The notes beneath the pieces were generated by a model. It saw only the letters and a program-made list of their open reading frames with translations, did no database searches and was not told the DNA's origin. Shown here in pieces: positions 35,200 to 44,260 of a stretch of DNA of 64,000 nt. The stretch covers positions 2,294,001 to 2,358,000 of the forward strand of contig NC_014100.1 of the NCBI RefSeq assembly GCF_000092285.1, written 5' to 3'. This DNA is from Caulobacter segnis ATCC 21756 (GTDB lineage: Bacteria > Pseudomonadota > Alphaproteobacteria > Caulobacterales > Caulobacteraceae). Numbering within the stretch: position 1 is the stretch's first letter; each line of letters opens with the position of its first letter. The translations under genes were made by a program, and so were the position numbers.

Positions 35200-35825
35200 C
35201 AGCGTTCGAGCCTCTGGTCGACCGTCCGGCTGATCGCGGCGGTCACGGCGTCAATATCCGCGTTGGCCTCGATGACGACGCAGCGCTCGGGCTCACGCCG
35301 CGCGATCTCGAGATAGCCTGCGCGGAGGCGTTCATGGAACGCCAGACCCTTGGACTCAAAACGCGCCGCCCCGCCGCGCGCCTCGGCGCGCTCGAGGCCG
35401 ATCTCGGCCGGCAAATCGAGAATGAGCGTCAGGTCCGGGACGGTTCCGCTCAGGACATGATCCTCCAGCGACGCGATCAAGCTGGCCGGCGCGTCGCCGC
35501 CGGCGCCCTGATAGGCCCGCGTCGAGTCGGCGAAGCGGTCGCAAAGGACGACCGCGCCGCGCGCCAAGGCCGGTCGGATCACCCGCTCCACATGGTCGCG
35601 GCGAGCGGCGTACATCAGCAGCGTCTCGGTGACGGGCGACCAGCGGTCGGCTGCGCCATTGACCAGCAGCTCCCGTATCGCTTCAGCCCCAGGACTTCCG
35701 CCGGGCTCGCGGGTCACGACGACGTCATGGCCCGCGGCCTGCAGCCGCTCGGCCAAGCGGCGGATCTGGGTGGACTTCCCAGCCCCCTCGCCGCCCTCGA
35801 AACTGATGAAGAAACCCTGGGTCAC
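35199..35825 (-). CDS. tmk: thymidylate kinase
   Basis: A 208-aa kinase (dTMP to dTDP) from a GTG at 35825; the reading frame continues further upstream but those residues do not fit the family. P-loop FEGGEGAGKSTQ near residue 8, DR[YF] motif LCDRFADSTRAYQGAGG near 95, and DLPAEIGLERAEARGG near 130. The GTG is preceded by GAGG at short spacing. Confidence 0.95.
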   Translation of the reverse strand: MTQGFFISFEGGEGAGKSTQIRRLAERLQAAGHDVVVTREPGGSPGAEAIRELLVNGAADRWSPVTETLLMYAARRDHVERVIRPALARGAVVLCDRFADSTRAYQGAGGDAPASLIASLEDHVLSGTVPDLTLILDLPAEIGLERAEARGGAARFESKGLAFHERLRAGYLEIARREPERCVVIEANADIDAVTAAISRTVDQRLER

Positions 35826-35866
35826 CGGCCTCAATTCGACCGGATCGCAGGGCTTGTCCAGAGGGC

Positions 35867-36877
35867 TTAGGGCCGAAGCACCGTCGCGCCCGCATAGCCA
35901 AGCGCCTCGACCCTCTGGCGCAGGCTCCAAGCCTCGCCCTCGTCCTCGCCGGCGGCGACGACGACGCGGTAGAGCGTGCCGCTGGGGCGTTCGAGCGGCT
36001 CGATCCGCGCGGACCCCGCCAGCGCCAATTGCTGAACGGCCTTCTCGGCGTTCTCGCGGCTGGAGAAGGCGCCGGCCTGGATCCGGAAGCCCGCCTTGGC
36101 CGCAGGCGCCACCGACGCTGTGGTTGCCAGGGTGGGCGGGCGCTTCACGGGATCGGGCGGATTGATCGGCGGGGCCGAGAGGCTCGGCGATGGCGACCAC
36201 TCGGGCTCAGACTTAGCCGGCAGGACCTGCACGCGTTGCGGCGGCTCCTGAATCGCCTCGAAGCCGCGCGCCGGCGGCTCGGCGCGGCTCGGCGCCCGAG
36301 CGTACTGACGCGGCGGATCAAACACGCTCTTGGGCGCTGGGCCGATATATTTGACCCGCACTTTGGCTACGCCCTGGCGCCGGTAGCCGAGCTCCTCGGC
36401 CGCGGCCTTGGAAAGGTCGATGACACGGTCGCCGACGAACGGCCCTCGGTCATTGACCCGCACGATCATCCGTCGCCCATTGTCGAGGTTCGTCACCTCC
36501 ACAAGGCTCGGCAGCGGCAGGGTCTTATGCGCCGCCGACGGGATGTCCATGTCAAAGATCTCGCCGTTCGCGGTGCGACGGTTGTGGAACTGCTCGCCGT
36601 ACCAGGAGCCGGTTCCGACGACGTTGTAGTCGCGATCTTCCTTCGGATAATACCAAACACCGTTGATCTGATAGGGCTTTTCGGTCCCGCGTAGCGGCTT
36701 GCCGTTGGGCCCCACCATGTCGCTGGGACGCGGCGCGGCGTTGCGTGCGCCGATCATCGGCCGACCCACCTCGTACTTGGGCGTCGCGCAGGCGGCCAGG
36801 CTGAGGGCCACGAAAACGAAGAGCCCCTGGAGACGGATCACCCGCCAAAAGCGATCGATTTGCTGGTCCATGCGCAT
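35867..36877 (-). CDS. rlpA: RlpA-type septal ring lipoprotein with SPOR domain
   Basis: A 336-aa lipoprotein. Lipobox LAAC at residue 30; double-psi beta-barrel at about 85-175 with GTGSWYGEQFHNRRTANGE and the Asp/His-bearing VRVNDRGPFVGDRVIDLS; Pro-rich linker; SPOR domain at about 260-336 (FRIQAGAFSSRENAEKAVQQL). RlpA cleaves peptide-free septal glycan strands; the SPOR domain targets it to the division site. It starts a leftward run with tmk, holB, tatD and the MBL gene, 41 nt before tmk. Confidence 0.93.
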   Translation of the reverse strand: MRMDQQIDRFWRVIRLQGLFVFVALSLAACATPKYEVGRPMIGARNAAPRPSDMVGPNGKPLRGTEKPYQINGVWYYPKEDRDYNVVGTGSWYGEQFHNRRTANGEIFDMDIPSAAHKTLPLPSLVEVTNLDNGRRMIVRVNDRGPFVGDRVIDLSKAAAEELGYRRQGVAKVRVKYIGPAPKSVFDPPRQYARAPSRAEPPARGFEAIQEPPQRVQVLPAKSEPEWSPSPSLSAPPINPPDPVKRPPTLATTASVAPAAKAGFRIQAGAFSSRENAEKAVQQLALAGSARIEPLERPSGTLYRVVVAAGEDEGEAWSLRQRVEALGYAGATVLRP

Positions 36878-36935
36878 GCCGTCCAGACGAGGAGCCCGCC
36901 CCTCTGATCGATCATGGTGACCGAATTGTTTTGAA

Positions 36936-36968
36936 GTCTGGTTAAGGCTTTTGCGGTCTGGTTAAGGC
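36936..36968. promoter_or_regulatory. 13-bp direct repeats at 20-bp period between rlpA and tRNA-Ser
   Basis: GTCTGGTTAAGGC occurs at 36936-36948 and 36956-36968. The 20-bp period puts both copies on the same DNA face. On the other strand each copy reads GCCTTAACCAGAC and contains TTAACC, like a CtrA half-site. Located in the 120-nt gap between divergent rlpA and tRNA-Ser. Confidence 0.45.
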
Positions 36969-36997
36969 GATGACGCGCTGATATAGCCGCCTGCTCC

Positions 36998-37087
36998 GGA
37001 CAGGTGGCCGAGTGGTTTAAGGCAGCGGTCTTGAAAACCGCCGTAGGTGAAAGCCTACCGTGGGTTCGAATCCCACCCTGTCCGCCA
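36998..37087 (+). tRNA. tRNA-Ser (anticodon UGA)
   Basis: A 90-nt class II tRNA. Acceptor stem GGACAGG pairs with CCTGTCC, followed by discriminator G and encoded CCA. Anticodon stem GCGGT/ACCGC encloses loop CTTGAAA with anticodon TGA, reading UCN serine codons. A long variable arm (GTAGGTGAAAGCCTAC) confirms serine type, and the T-loop is TTCGAAT. Confidence 0.98.
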
Positions 37088-37122
37088 CCCTTTTTCGTGG
37101 CGAAAACCCTTTCAGGACAAGC

Positions 37123-38037
37123 ATGTCGGCGAACCGAACCGCGCTCTATGGCCAGGCCGACCACGATCTGGCGCCGTCCGCGCCGGACGCGATCCAGCTC
37201 TCTCCCCTGATGGTCGGATCAAGCGACATCGCCGCCATCGAAGCCGAATCTCTTAACGCTGTGACGGTCCGCGCGCCCGCCGGCGCGGTTGAGCGACGCT
37301 TCGTCCTGGCCCACGCTCTGCGCGCCTTGGCGCCGGGCGCTCGTCTGACGGCCTTCGCGCCAAAGGACCGCGGCGGCCTGCGGCTGAAGAAGGAGCTCGA
37401 ATCGTTCGGCTGCGACGTCGGCGAGAGCGCCCGTCGGCACAACCGCATCTGCATGGTCGTTCGCCCCGCCGCGCCCAAGGGCCTGGAGGAGGCCATCGCA
37501 GCCGGCGCGCCGCGCCAGATCGCAGAGAACGGTCTCTGGACCCAGCCGGGCGTCTTCAGCTGGGATCGCCTGGACGCCGGCAGCAACGCCCTGCTGCAAG
37601 CCCTTCCCGCGTTCTCCGGCGCCGGCGCTGACTTCGGCGCAGGCATTGGCCTGCTGGCGTTGAACGTCCTGGCGTCGAAGACGGTGACCAAGCTGACCCT
37701 GGTCGAGCTGGATCGTCGGGCGATCGAGGTCTCCAAGCGCAATGTCGCCGACCCGCGCGCCGTTTTCGTCTGGGGCGACGTCCGCCATGAGGCGGCGGAC
37801 CTGAAGGATCTGGACTTCATCGTCAGCAATCCGCCGTTCCATGAAGGCGGCGGCGAAGACAAGGCGCTGGGCCAGGCCTTCATCCGCGCGGCGGCCGGCG
37901 CGCTGCGCAAGGGCGGCGCGCTCTGGATGGTCGCCAACCGCCACCTGCCCTACGAGGCGATTCTTGCCGAGAGCTTCGCCAAGGTCCGACTGGTCGGGGA
38001 AGGCGGCGGCTACAAGGTCTTCGAGGCGCGCAAATGA
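37123..38037 (+). CDS. class I SAM-dependent methyltransferase, RsmC-like
   Basis: A 304-aa protein from the ATG at 37123 (AGGA upstream), 35 nt after the tRNA. The C-terminal half has SAM motif DFGAGIGLLALNVLA, acidic LVELDRRAIEVSKRN and catalytic NPPFHEGG, typical of guanine-N2 RNA methyltransferases; the N-terminal half is a degenerate methyltransferase-like domain as in RsmC/RlmG. Likely 16S rRNA m2G methylation. It overlaps a pseudouridine synthase gene (ATGA), consistent with an RNA-modification operon. Confidence 0.87.
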   Translation: MSANRTALYGQADHDLAPSAPDAIQLSPLMVGSSDIAAIEAESLNAVTVRAPAGAVERRFVLAHALRALAPGARLTAFAPKDRGGLRLKKELESFGCDVGESARRHNRICMVVRPAAPKGLEEAIAAGAPRQIAENGLWTQPGVFSWDRLDAGSNALLQALPAFSGAGADFGAGIGLLALNVLASKTVTKLTLVELDRRAIEVSKRNVADPRAVFVWGDVRHEAADLKDLDFIVSNPPFHEGGGEDKALGQAFIRAAAGALRKGGALWMVANRHLPYEAILAESFAKVRLVGEGGGYKVFEARK

Positions 38038-38774
38038 GCAAGGCGCTGATGGCCCGCCTGGACCGGCTGCTGGCCAATCTCGGCTATGGCAGCCGCAAGG
38101 AGGTCCAGGCCTTGGTCGCGGCCGGCAAGGTGGTTCTGGACGGCAAGCCGCTGAAGGACGCCGGCCTCCGCATCGCCGTGGACGCGACCTTGCCCGAGCG
38201 CATGACGATCCGCGGCGTCGCCGTCGATCCTCCGGCGCCGCTGGTGCTGATGATGCACAAGCCGCTCGGCGTGGTGTGCTCGCACAAGGAGGACGGCGAG
38301 AAGATCTACGACCTACTGCCGCGCCGCTGGCGGCTGCGGGACCCGGCTTTGTCGACTGTCGGCCGGCTCGACAAGGAGACCAGCGGCCTCATCCTGATCA
38401 CCGATGACGGCGACTTCCTGCACCGTGTGATCTCACCCAAGCGCCATGTGCCGAAGACCTATCTGGCAAGGCTGGATCGTCCGCTGAGCGGCTCGGAGGG
38501 CGAAACCTTCGCCGCCGGGACGCTGATGCTGGAGGGCGAGGAAAAGCCTCTTCTGCCGGCGCGGCTTGAGATCGTCGACGAGCGTACGGCGCGCCTGACG
38601 ATCACCGAAGGCCGCTACCACCAGGTCCGGCGGATGTTCGCCGCGGTCGGCAACCACGTGACCGACCTGCACCGCGAGCGAATCGGACGCCTGGTCCTGC
38701 CCGACGATCTCGAGCCGGGCCAGCATCGTATCCTGCCGGCCGGCGAAGCCGAGACGGTGTTCGTCGATGGCTGA
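38034..38774 (+). CDS. RsuA/RluB-family pseudouridine synthase
   Basis: A 246-aa protein. N-terminal S4 RNA-binding domain (LDRLLANLGYGSRKEVQALVAAG), catalytic Asp in VGRLDKETSGLILITDDG, and C-terminal YHQVRRMFAAVGNHV. It isomerises uridine in rRNA, most like RsuA (16S). Coupled to the methyltransferase and overlapping tusA by 8 nt. Confidence 0.92.
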   Translation: MSKALMARLDRLLANLGYGSRKEVQALVAAGKVVLDGKPLKDAGLRIAVDATLPERMTIRGVAVDPPAPLVLMMHKPLGVVCSHKEDGEKIYDLLPRRWRLRDPALSTVGRLDKETSGLILITDDGDFLHRVISPKRHVPKTYLARLDRPLSGSEGETFAAGTLMLEGEEKPLLPARLEIVDERTARLTITEGRYHQVRRMFAAVGNHVTDLHRERIGRLVLPDDLEPGQHRILPAGEAETVFVDG

Positions 38775-39000
38775 GCCGATCCTCGTCGACGCCCGAGGGC
38801 ATCACTGCCCCGTGCCGACCCTGAAACTTCGCAAGGCTCATGAGGCCGCCGCGCCGGGGGCCGAGCTCGTGCTGTGGGCGACCGATCCGATGGCGCGGAT
38901 CGACGTGCCGCACTTCGCCGGTCAGATCGGCGCCACGGTGCTCGAGATCGCTGACTTGGCCGGCGGCGTGATCAGCTTCCGGATTCTGAAGGCGGCCTGA
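38767..39000 (+). CDS. tusA: TusA-family sulfurtransferase
   Basis: A 77-aa carrier with persulfide Cys14 in the family motif HCPVPTLKLRKA. TusA proteins relay sulfur from cysteine desulfurase to tRNA thiolation or molybdopterin. It sits in an RNA-modification operon, supporting a tRNA role. The last 29 nt overlap the 3' end of the convergent YihY gene. Confidence 0.93.
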   Translation: MAEPILVDARGHHCPVPTLKLRKAHEAAAPGAELVLWATDPMARIDVPHFAGQIGATVLEIADLAGGVISFRILKAA

Positions 39001-39934
39001 GCGGGATCGCCTTGGGGCCTTCCAGCAGCGCCCGCGGCCGCTCGTCCAGCGCGATCTCCACCTCGGTCGCCAGCGCGCCGCCGAAGAAGATGGCGTTCAC
39101 GCTCCACGACAGCCAGATCAGGAAGATGATGACCGCCGAGATCGAGCCATAGGTCGCGCCCAGGTGCACGATCTTCTCGACATAGAAGGCGCTGGCCCAG
39201 GACATGAAGACGCAGAGGGCCGCCGCGGCGACGCCGCCCGAGGTCGAAGCGCGCCAGCCGACCGGCGCCCGCGACATGGCGTAGCGATAGACCAGCGTCA
39301 TGCCGACCACGATGCCGAAGCTGGCCCAGGTCCACTCGCTCTGGATCCACGAGACGCCGGCCAAGGGGCGCAGGTTCAACGCCGAGCCCAGCAGTCGCAG
39401 GGTCAGGAAGACGCCCGACATGAAGAAGAGCAGGCCGAAAGCGGCGATCAGGACCAGCAGCGCCATCAGGTTGAAACCGAAGAAGCCGCGCTGGTTCTCC
39501 TCGTCGTGGATGAAGGAGAGCCCCGCCAGCAGCGCCTTGAAGCCGCGATGGGCGGCATAGGCGCCGACGATCAGCACGACCGCGCTTTGCAGCGAGACCG
39601 CGCTCCCGGGGGCGTGGGCCAGACGCCCGAACTCGTCCTGGAACATGCCCCGCGCCCCGGACGGAATCAGCTCGGCCAGCTTGTTGGCCTGCCGCGCGGC
39701 GGTCTCAGGCGTCAGGAACAGGCTGTAGAGGCCGATCAGAATCGCCAGGCCGGGAAACACCGCCAGCAGGGCGAAGAAGGAGACGCCGCCGACATAGAGC
39801 ATGACATCGCGGCCCCAAAGCCGCGAGAGGGCCAGCCCCAGTACGCGGAGGATCTCACGAGCCCAGTGGATTGGATCAAGGTCGAGGTCGCGCCAGCGGA
39901 TCTGGTGGAGCGGATCGTTCATCCGGCGGACCAT
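38972..39934 (-). CDS. YihY/virulence factor BrkB family membrane protein
   Basis: About 320 aa; start at ATG 39934 or 39922 (both plausible, neither with a clear ribosome site). Six predicted membrane segments, with the family blocks GVSFFALLAVFPGLAILIGLYS, GFKALLAGLSFIHDEE and GSISAVIIFLIWLSWSVNAIFFGG. Once misannotated as RNase BN; true function unknown. Antisense overlap of 29 nt with tusA. Confidence 0.9.
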   Translation of the reverse strand: MVRRMNDPLHQIRWRDLDLDPIHWAREILRVLGLALSRLWGRDVMLYVGGVSFFALLAVFPGLAILIGLYSLFLTPETAARQANKLAELIPSGARGMFQDEFGRLAHAPGSAVSLQSAVVLIVGAYAAHRGFKALLAGLSFIHDEENQRGFFGFNLMALLVLIAAFGLLFFMSGVFLTLRLLGSALNLRPLAGVSWIQSEWTWASFGIVVGMTLVYRYAMSRAPVGWRASTSGGVAAAALCVFMSWASAFYVEKIVHLGATYGSISAVIIFLIWLSWSVNAIFFGGALATEVEIALDERPRALLEGPKAIPLRPPSESGS

Positions 39935-40095
39935 GGCGGCGCGGGCCCCGGAAGTCAAAGACGCGCCGTCCCGAAGAACGACGCGCCTTTCAAGGCTTGG
40001 CCTGGAACCGATCGCCGCATCGAGGGACGGATGGCGCGGAGACCGATCGACCTTTGCAGACTAGGGCCGCCCGCCTGAACCGGACCTGAACGACA

Positions 40096-41223
<1,128 letters not shown>

Positions 41224-41451
41224 GACGTCGTCTCCCTTCCGGCTCTCCTGAAGCGGCCGGTCCGCCATACTAGAGCGGGCCTGACGTTCGGTCAGGCAAG
41301 CCCTGGCGCGCGATCGCCCGGCGATCTTCGATTCGCCCCCAGCCTGCGGCGTTGCGCGGCTTTGACCCGGGCCTTGGTCTGCTATGTTGCCGCGACGAAT
41401 CTCGAAGCTCGCCGCCCCGTCGGCAAGGCGAGCATTCGGGCGGAGGTTGGT

Positions 41452-42777
41452 TTGGCGGCAGACGCCCGTATCCTGATCGTGGCGCGCGACGACGTTCGCG
41501 CCGGACCGCTGGCCGAAGGGCTTGACCGTCTGGGCTGGCGAACGATCACCGCGCGCGGTCCCTATGCGGCCGTCGCCGCCTTGGGCGACCTGCCGATCGA
41601 GGCGGTGATCGTCGACCTGGCCAGCTCGGGTCCGGACATCCAGACCCTGTCTCGCCGCCTGAAGGCCGCGGTCGCGCCGCGCCGCCTGCCGGTGATCGCC
41701 ATCGGCGAGCCCGAGAACGACTATCGCGACCAGACTTTCGACCTGACCCTGTCGCCGCCCCTGCATCCCTCGCAGGCGGCCCTGCGCCTGGAGACCCTGG
41801 TCCGCACCGCCATCGCCGAGGAAGAGTTCGAGCTGCGCCTCGAGACCTTCGGCGACCGAGGCCGCCGCCTGGACCTGCCCGAGCAATCCGAAGCGCCGTT
41901 CCGCGTGCTGGCCGTCGGCGAGCCCGCCCCGCAATTCCTGGCGCTCTCCAACGCCCTGCAGCGCAGCGGGGCCGAGGTCGTCGGCGCCTTCACCGCCTAC
42001 ACCGCCTTCGACTATCTGCATGAGCGGTCGTTCGACGCCGTGGTGCTGTGGGCAGGCGACAGCCAGCAGGAGGCGCTGTCGATCGCGGCGGGCATGCGCC
42101 GCAACACCCGCCTCTATCACATACCGGCCCTGCTCTATCTGAAGGCCGAAAGCTATGTGACCATGTCCGACGCCTTCCATCGCGGCGTCTCGGACGTGGC
42201 CTCGCCGGAGACGCCCGAGACCGAGACGGCCCTGCGCGTGATGGAGCTGGCCCGCAGCTTCCGTCGCGGCGAGGCGATCCGGGGCGCGCTGGAAAAGGCC
42301 CGCAGCTCGGGCCTGATGGACGCCGCCACCGGCCTCTTCACCCGCGACCTGTTCGCCGCGCACCTGGCTCGATTGGCCACCGCCGCCCGCGAGCGGGCCC
42401 GGCCGCTGTCGATCTGCGTGCTGCGGGTCGCCGACAAGCCCGACACGACCTGGGCGCGTCAGAACGGCTGGCTGGATCGCGCCATTCCGCAGATCGGCTC
42501 GATGATCGGCCGCCTGGTCCGCGTCGAGGACACGCCGGCCCGCCTGTCGACGGAAGTCTTCGCCCTCGCCTTGCCGGCGACCAACCAGAACGCCGCCCGC
42601 GCCGCCGCCGAGCGGATCGCCGCCGTGATCGGCTGCACCGCCTTCGACGCCGGCGAGGATCGCCCGCCGTTCGTCTGCGAGTTCGACATCGGCGTGGCCG
42701 AGGTCCAGCCCGGCGAAGGCGCGGTCAAGGCGCTGGAGCGCGCGGCCGCCGCAGCCTTGAAGCGCGAGGTCGGCTGA
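41452..42777 (+). CDS. popA: PopA, c-di-GMP effector of cell-cycle proteolysis
   Basis: A 441-aa protein from a TTG at 41452 with GGAGG 6 nt upstream. Two receiver-like domains: residues 5-120 with D55 (VIVDLAS) and about 150-260, where the acceptor position is W200 (VVLWAG). The C-terminal GGDEF domain (about 285-441, [13 protein letters not shown]) has STEVF at 366-370 in place of GGDEF but keeps I-site R357-V-E-D360. This matches C. crescentus PopA, which binds c-di-GMP through this site to send CtrA for ClpXP degradation at the pole. The I-site arginine falls at the position I recall from the C. crescentus literature, supporting the TTG start. Confidence 0.93.
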   Translation: MAADARILIVARDDVRAGPLAEGLDRLGWRTITARGPYAAVAALGDLPIEAVIVDLASSGPDIQTLSRRLKAAVAPRRLPVIAIGEPENDYRDQTFDLTLSPPLHPSQAALRLETLVRTAIAEEEFELRLETFGDRGRRLDLPEQSEAPFRVLAVGEPAPQFLALSNALQRSGAEVVGAFTAYTAFDYLHERSFDAVVLWAGDSQQEALSIAAGMRRNTRLYHIPALLYLKAESYVTMSDAFHRGVSDVASPETPETETALRVMELARSFRRGEAIRGALEKARSSGLMDAATGLFTRDLFAAHLARLATAARERARPLSICVLRVADKPDTTWARQNGWLDRAIPQIGSMIGRLVRVEDTPARLSTEVFALALPATNQNAARAAAERIAAVIGCTAFDAGEDRPPFVCEFDIGVAEVQPGEGAVKALERAAAAALKREVG

Positions 42778-42858
42778 CCGGTCGCGCTTGGGGGCGCGCC
42801 GGCCGATGGCTATATGAGCATCGTCCCGTCGCGGACAGAGTTTCCCGAGGAGCCTGCC

Positions 42859-43503
42859 GTGGCCCAGTCCCAGCCCATGATCATCGACGTCGTCGCCGAT
42901 GTCGTCTGCCCCTGGTGCTATCTCGGTTGGCGACGGCTGAAGTCGGCCCTGGCCCTGCGGCCGAACCTGGAAGCGCAGGTGATCTGGCGCCCCTACCAGC
43001 TGGATCCGTCGCTGCCCGAGGAGGGCGTCGACCACAAGGCCTACATGGCCCAGAAGTTCAAGGACCCCGACCGGCTGAAGGCGGTCCACGCGGCCCTGGT
43101 CGAGGGCGGCGCCGAGGAAGGCATCACCTTTGATTTCGAGGCCATTGATCTTTCGCCCAACACCAACGCCGCCCATCGCCTGATCCGCTGGGCCCTGACG
43201 GCCGGCGTGCAGGACCCGGTCGTGGAAGCCTTGTTCAAGGCCTATTTCGAGCAGGGCCTGGACATCGGCGATCCTGTCGTTCTGGCCGACATCGCCGAGG
43301 CCGCGGGCATGGAGCGTCTGGTGGTGCTGCAACTGCTCTCCGAAGGGGCCGACAAGGAAGCCGTGGCCCGCGAGCACGCCATGGCCGTCCAAGGCGGCGT
43401 GACCGGCGTGCCGTTCGCCATCTTCGCCGGCAAGGTCGCCGTGGTCGGCGCCGAGACGCCCGAGCGGATCGCCGAAGCGATCGACCAGGCCCTGGCGGCT
43501 TGA
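42859..43503 (+). CDS. FrnE/DsbA-family oxidoreductase
   Basis: A 214-aa protein from a GTG at 42859 with GAGGAG 6 nt upstream. Thioredoxin-fold protein with VVCPWCYLG near residue 18, [11 protein letters not shown] helical insert and a C-terminal [16 protein letters not shown] cis-Pro loop. No signal peptide, so cytoplasmic. FrnE-like proteins act in disulfide isomerisation or polyketide chemistry and oxidative stress; precise role unknown. Gap to popA is 81 nt. Confidence 0.9.
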   Translation: MAQSQPMIIDVVADVVCPWCYLGWRRLKSALALRPNLEAQVIWRPYQLDPSLPEEGVDHKAYMAQKFKDPDRLKAVHAALVEGGAEEGITFDFEAIDLSPNTNAAHRLIRWALTAGVQDPVVEALFKAYFEQGLDIGDPVVLADIAEAAGMERLVVLQLLSEGADKEAVAREHAMAVQGGVTGVPFAIFAGKVAVVGAETPERIAEAIDQALAA

Positions 43504-43508
43504 TCCAC

Positions 43509-43625
43509 GTTCCCCCTCCCCCTTGATGGGGAAGGGCCGGGGATGGGGTGATCGCCGAGCTGGCGGCCGCGCGCTGTATCGACCGCTGAGTTCACCCCCC
43601 CTACCCCTCCCCATCAAGGGGAGGG
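43509..43625. repeat. palindromic intergenic repeat, Caulobacter type
   Basis: Left arm 43509-43550 (containing CCCTCCCCCTTGATGGGG and GATGGGGTGA) and right arm 43588-43625 (TCACCCCCCCTACCCC and CCATCAAGGGGAGGG) are near-perfect inverse copies around a 38-nt spacer. Begins 6 nt after the FrnE-like stop. Resembles the REP-like mobile palindromes scattered between genes in Caulobacter genomes. Confidence 0.7.
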
Positions 43626-44137
43626 ACGTGTTTCATCGGCTTCACGCGGTTTCCCGCAGAAGGGATGGAAAGGGACGCGGAGCGCCGGACATCCGTCCGG
43701 AGAAGATTGAATAATACCGTTTCGACGAAGCCCGACACTCCGCGCGACCGTTATCCGCCAGCGTCCCGTCGGGTGGCCCTGTTCAGGCCTTACCGGGACC
43801 TGGGCCTCCCGTTTCCGAGAGACCCAGCGGTCGGAGAGGACGGGCTTTCAGCCAGACACGCCCTTTTGCCTCCAACCACGCCGACGGCGGGCGGGTGAGC
43901 CCAGCAAGCTCATCCCCGGACCGTCCGAGTATCCCCCTCGAACCTGTCCCCGCTCGATCGCCCCCCGCCGCCACGATGGTCGCTGGCCATGCGCCCTTTC
44001 CTCGCGACGAGGTGGGTAAAGCATAAGGGCGGTTTCAACGCGGATGATGGAGCGGGGTGTAAAAGTTGGAAGTGTTTGAAATCGTTGAGTTCGATTCCGG
44101 ATACGCGGATCATAGAGCGCCGCGAACGCTCGTACTT
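43626..44137. other. gene-poor, possibly structured intergenic region
   Basis: A 512-nt stretch between two palindromic repeats in a convergent gap. No ORF has coding character; the leftward 67-codon ORF at 43910-44113 is unsupported. Several stem candidates exist: CCGGAC/GTCCGG with loop ATCC at 43685-43700, CCCGAC/GTCGGG near 43730-43775, and GGGC/GCCC followed by TTTT at 43842-43867. A small RNA reading rightward and ending near 43867 is possible but unproven. Confidence 0.3.
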
Positions 44138-44252
44138 GCCCCCTCCGCGCTAACGCGCTCCTCCCCCGGAGGGGGAAGAAGGGGCGCGTTTCCTTCCGCC
44201 CCCTCTGGGGGCGGACGACCTGCGAAGCAGGTCAGGTGGGGGCCTGCGGCGG
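44138..44252. repeat. second palindromic intergenic repeat cluster
   Basis: Contains CCTCCGCGCTAACGCGC, CCCCCGGAGGGGGAAG, CCGCCCCCTCTGGGGGCGG and ACCTGCGAAGCAGGTCAGG, i.e. a chain of short hairpins of the REP type. It abuts the mfd stop at 44261. Distinct in sequence from the repeat at 43509-43625. Confidence 0.65.
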
Positions 44253-44260
44253 CGGCCGCC

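Noticed and set aside
41224..43617. Leftward extension of the CoA-transferase ORF through popA and the FrnE-like gene
   Set aside because: No homology-like features; the CoA-transferase starts at 41223 with GGGAG upstream, and the overlapped genes are well supported.
43910..44113. 67-codon leftward ORF in the convergent gap
   Set aside because: No ribosome site, no recognisable fold, and composition like noncoding sequence; kept only as part of the gap description.
43626..44137. Two-piece tmRNA, SRP RNA or RNase P RNA in the convergent gap
   Set aside because: Checked for a tag-like reading frame, the SRP GGAAGGAAGCAGCC-type motif and the RNase P GAGGAAAGTCCGGGC-type motif; none is present.
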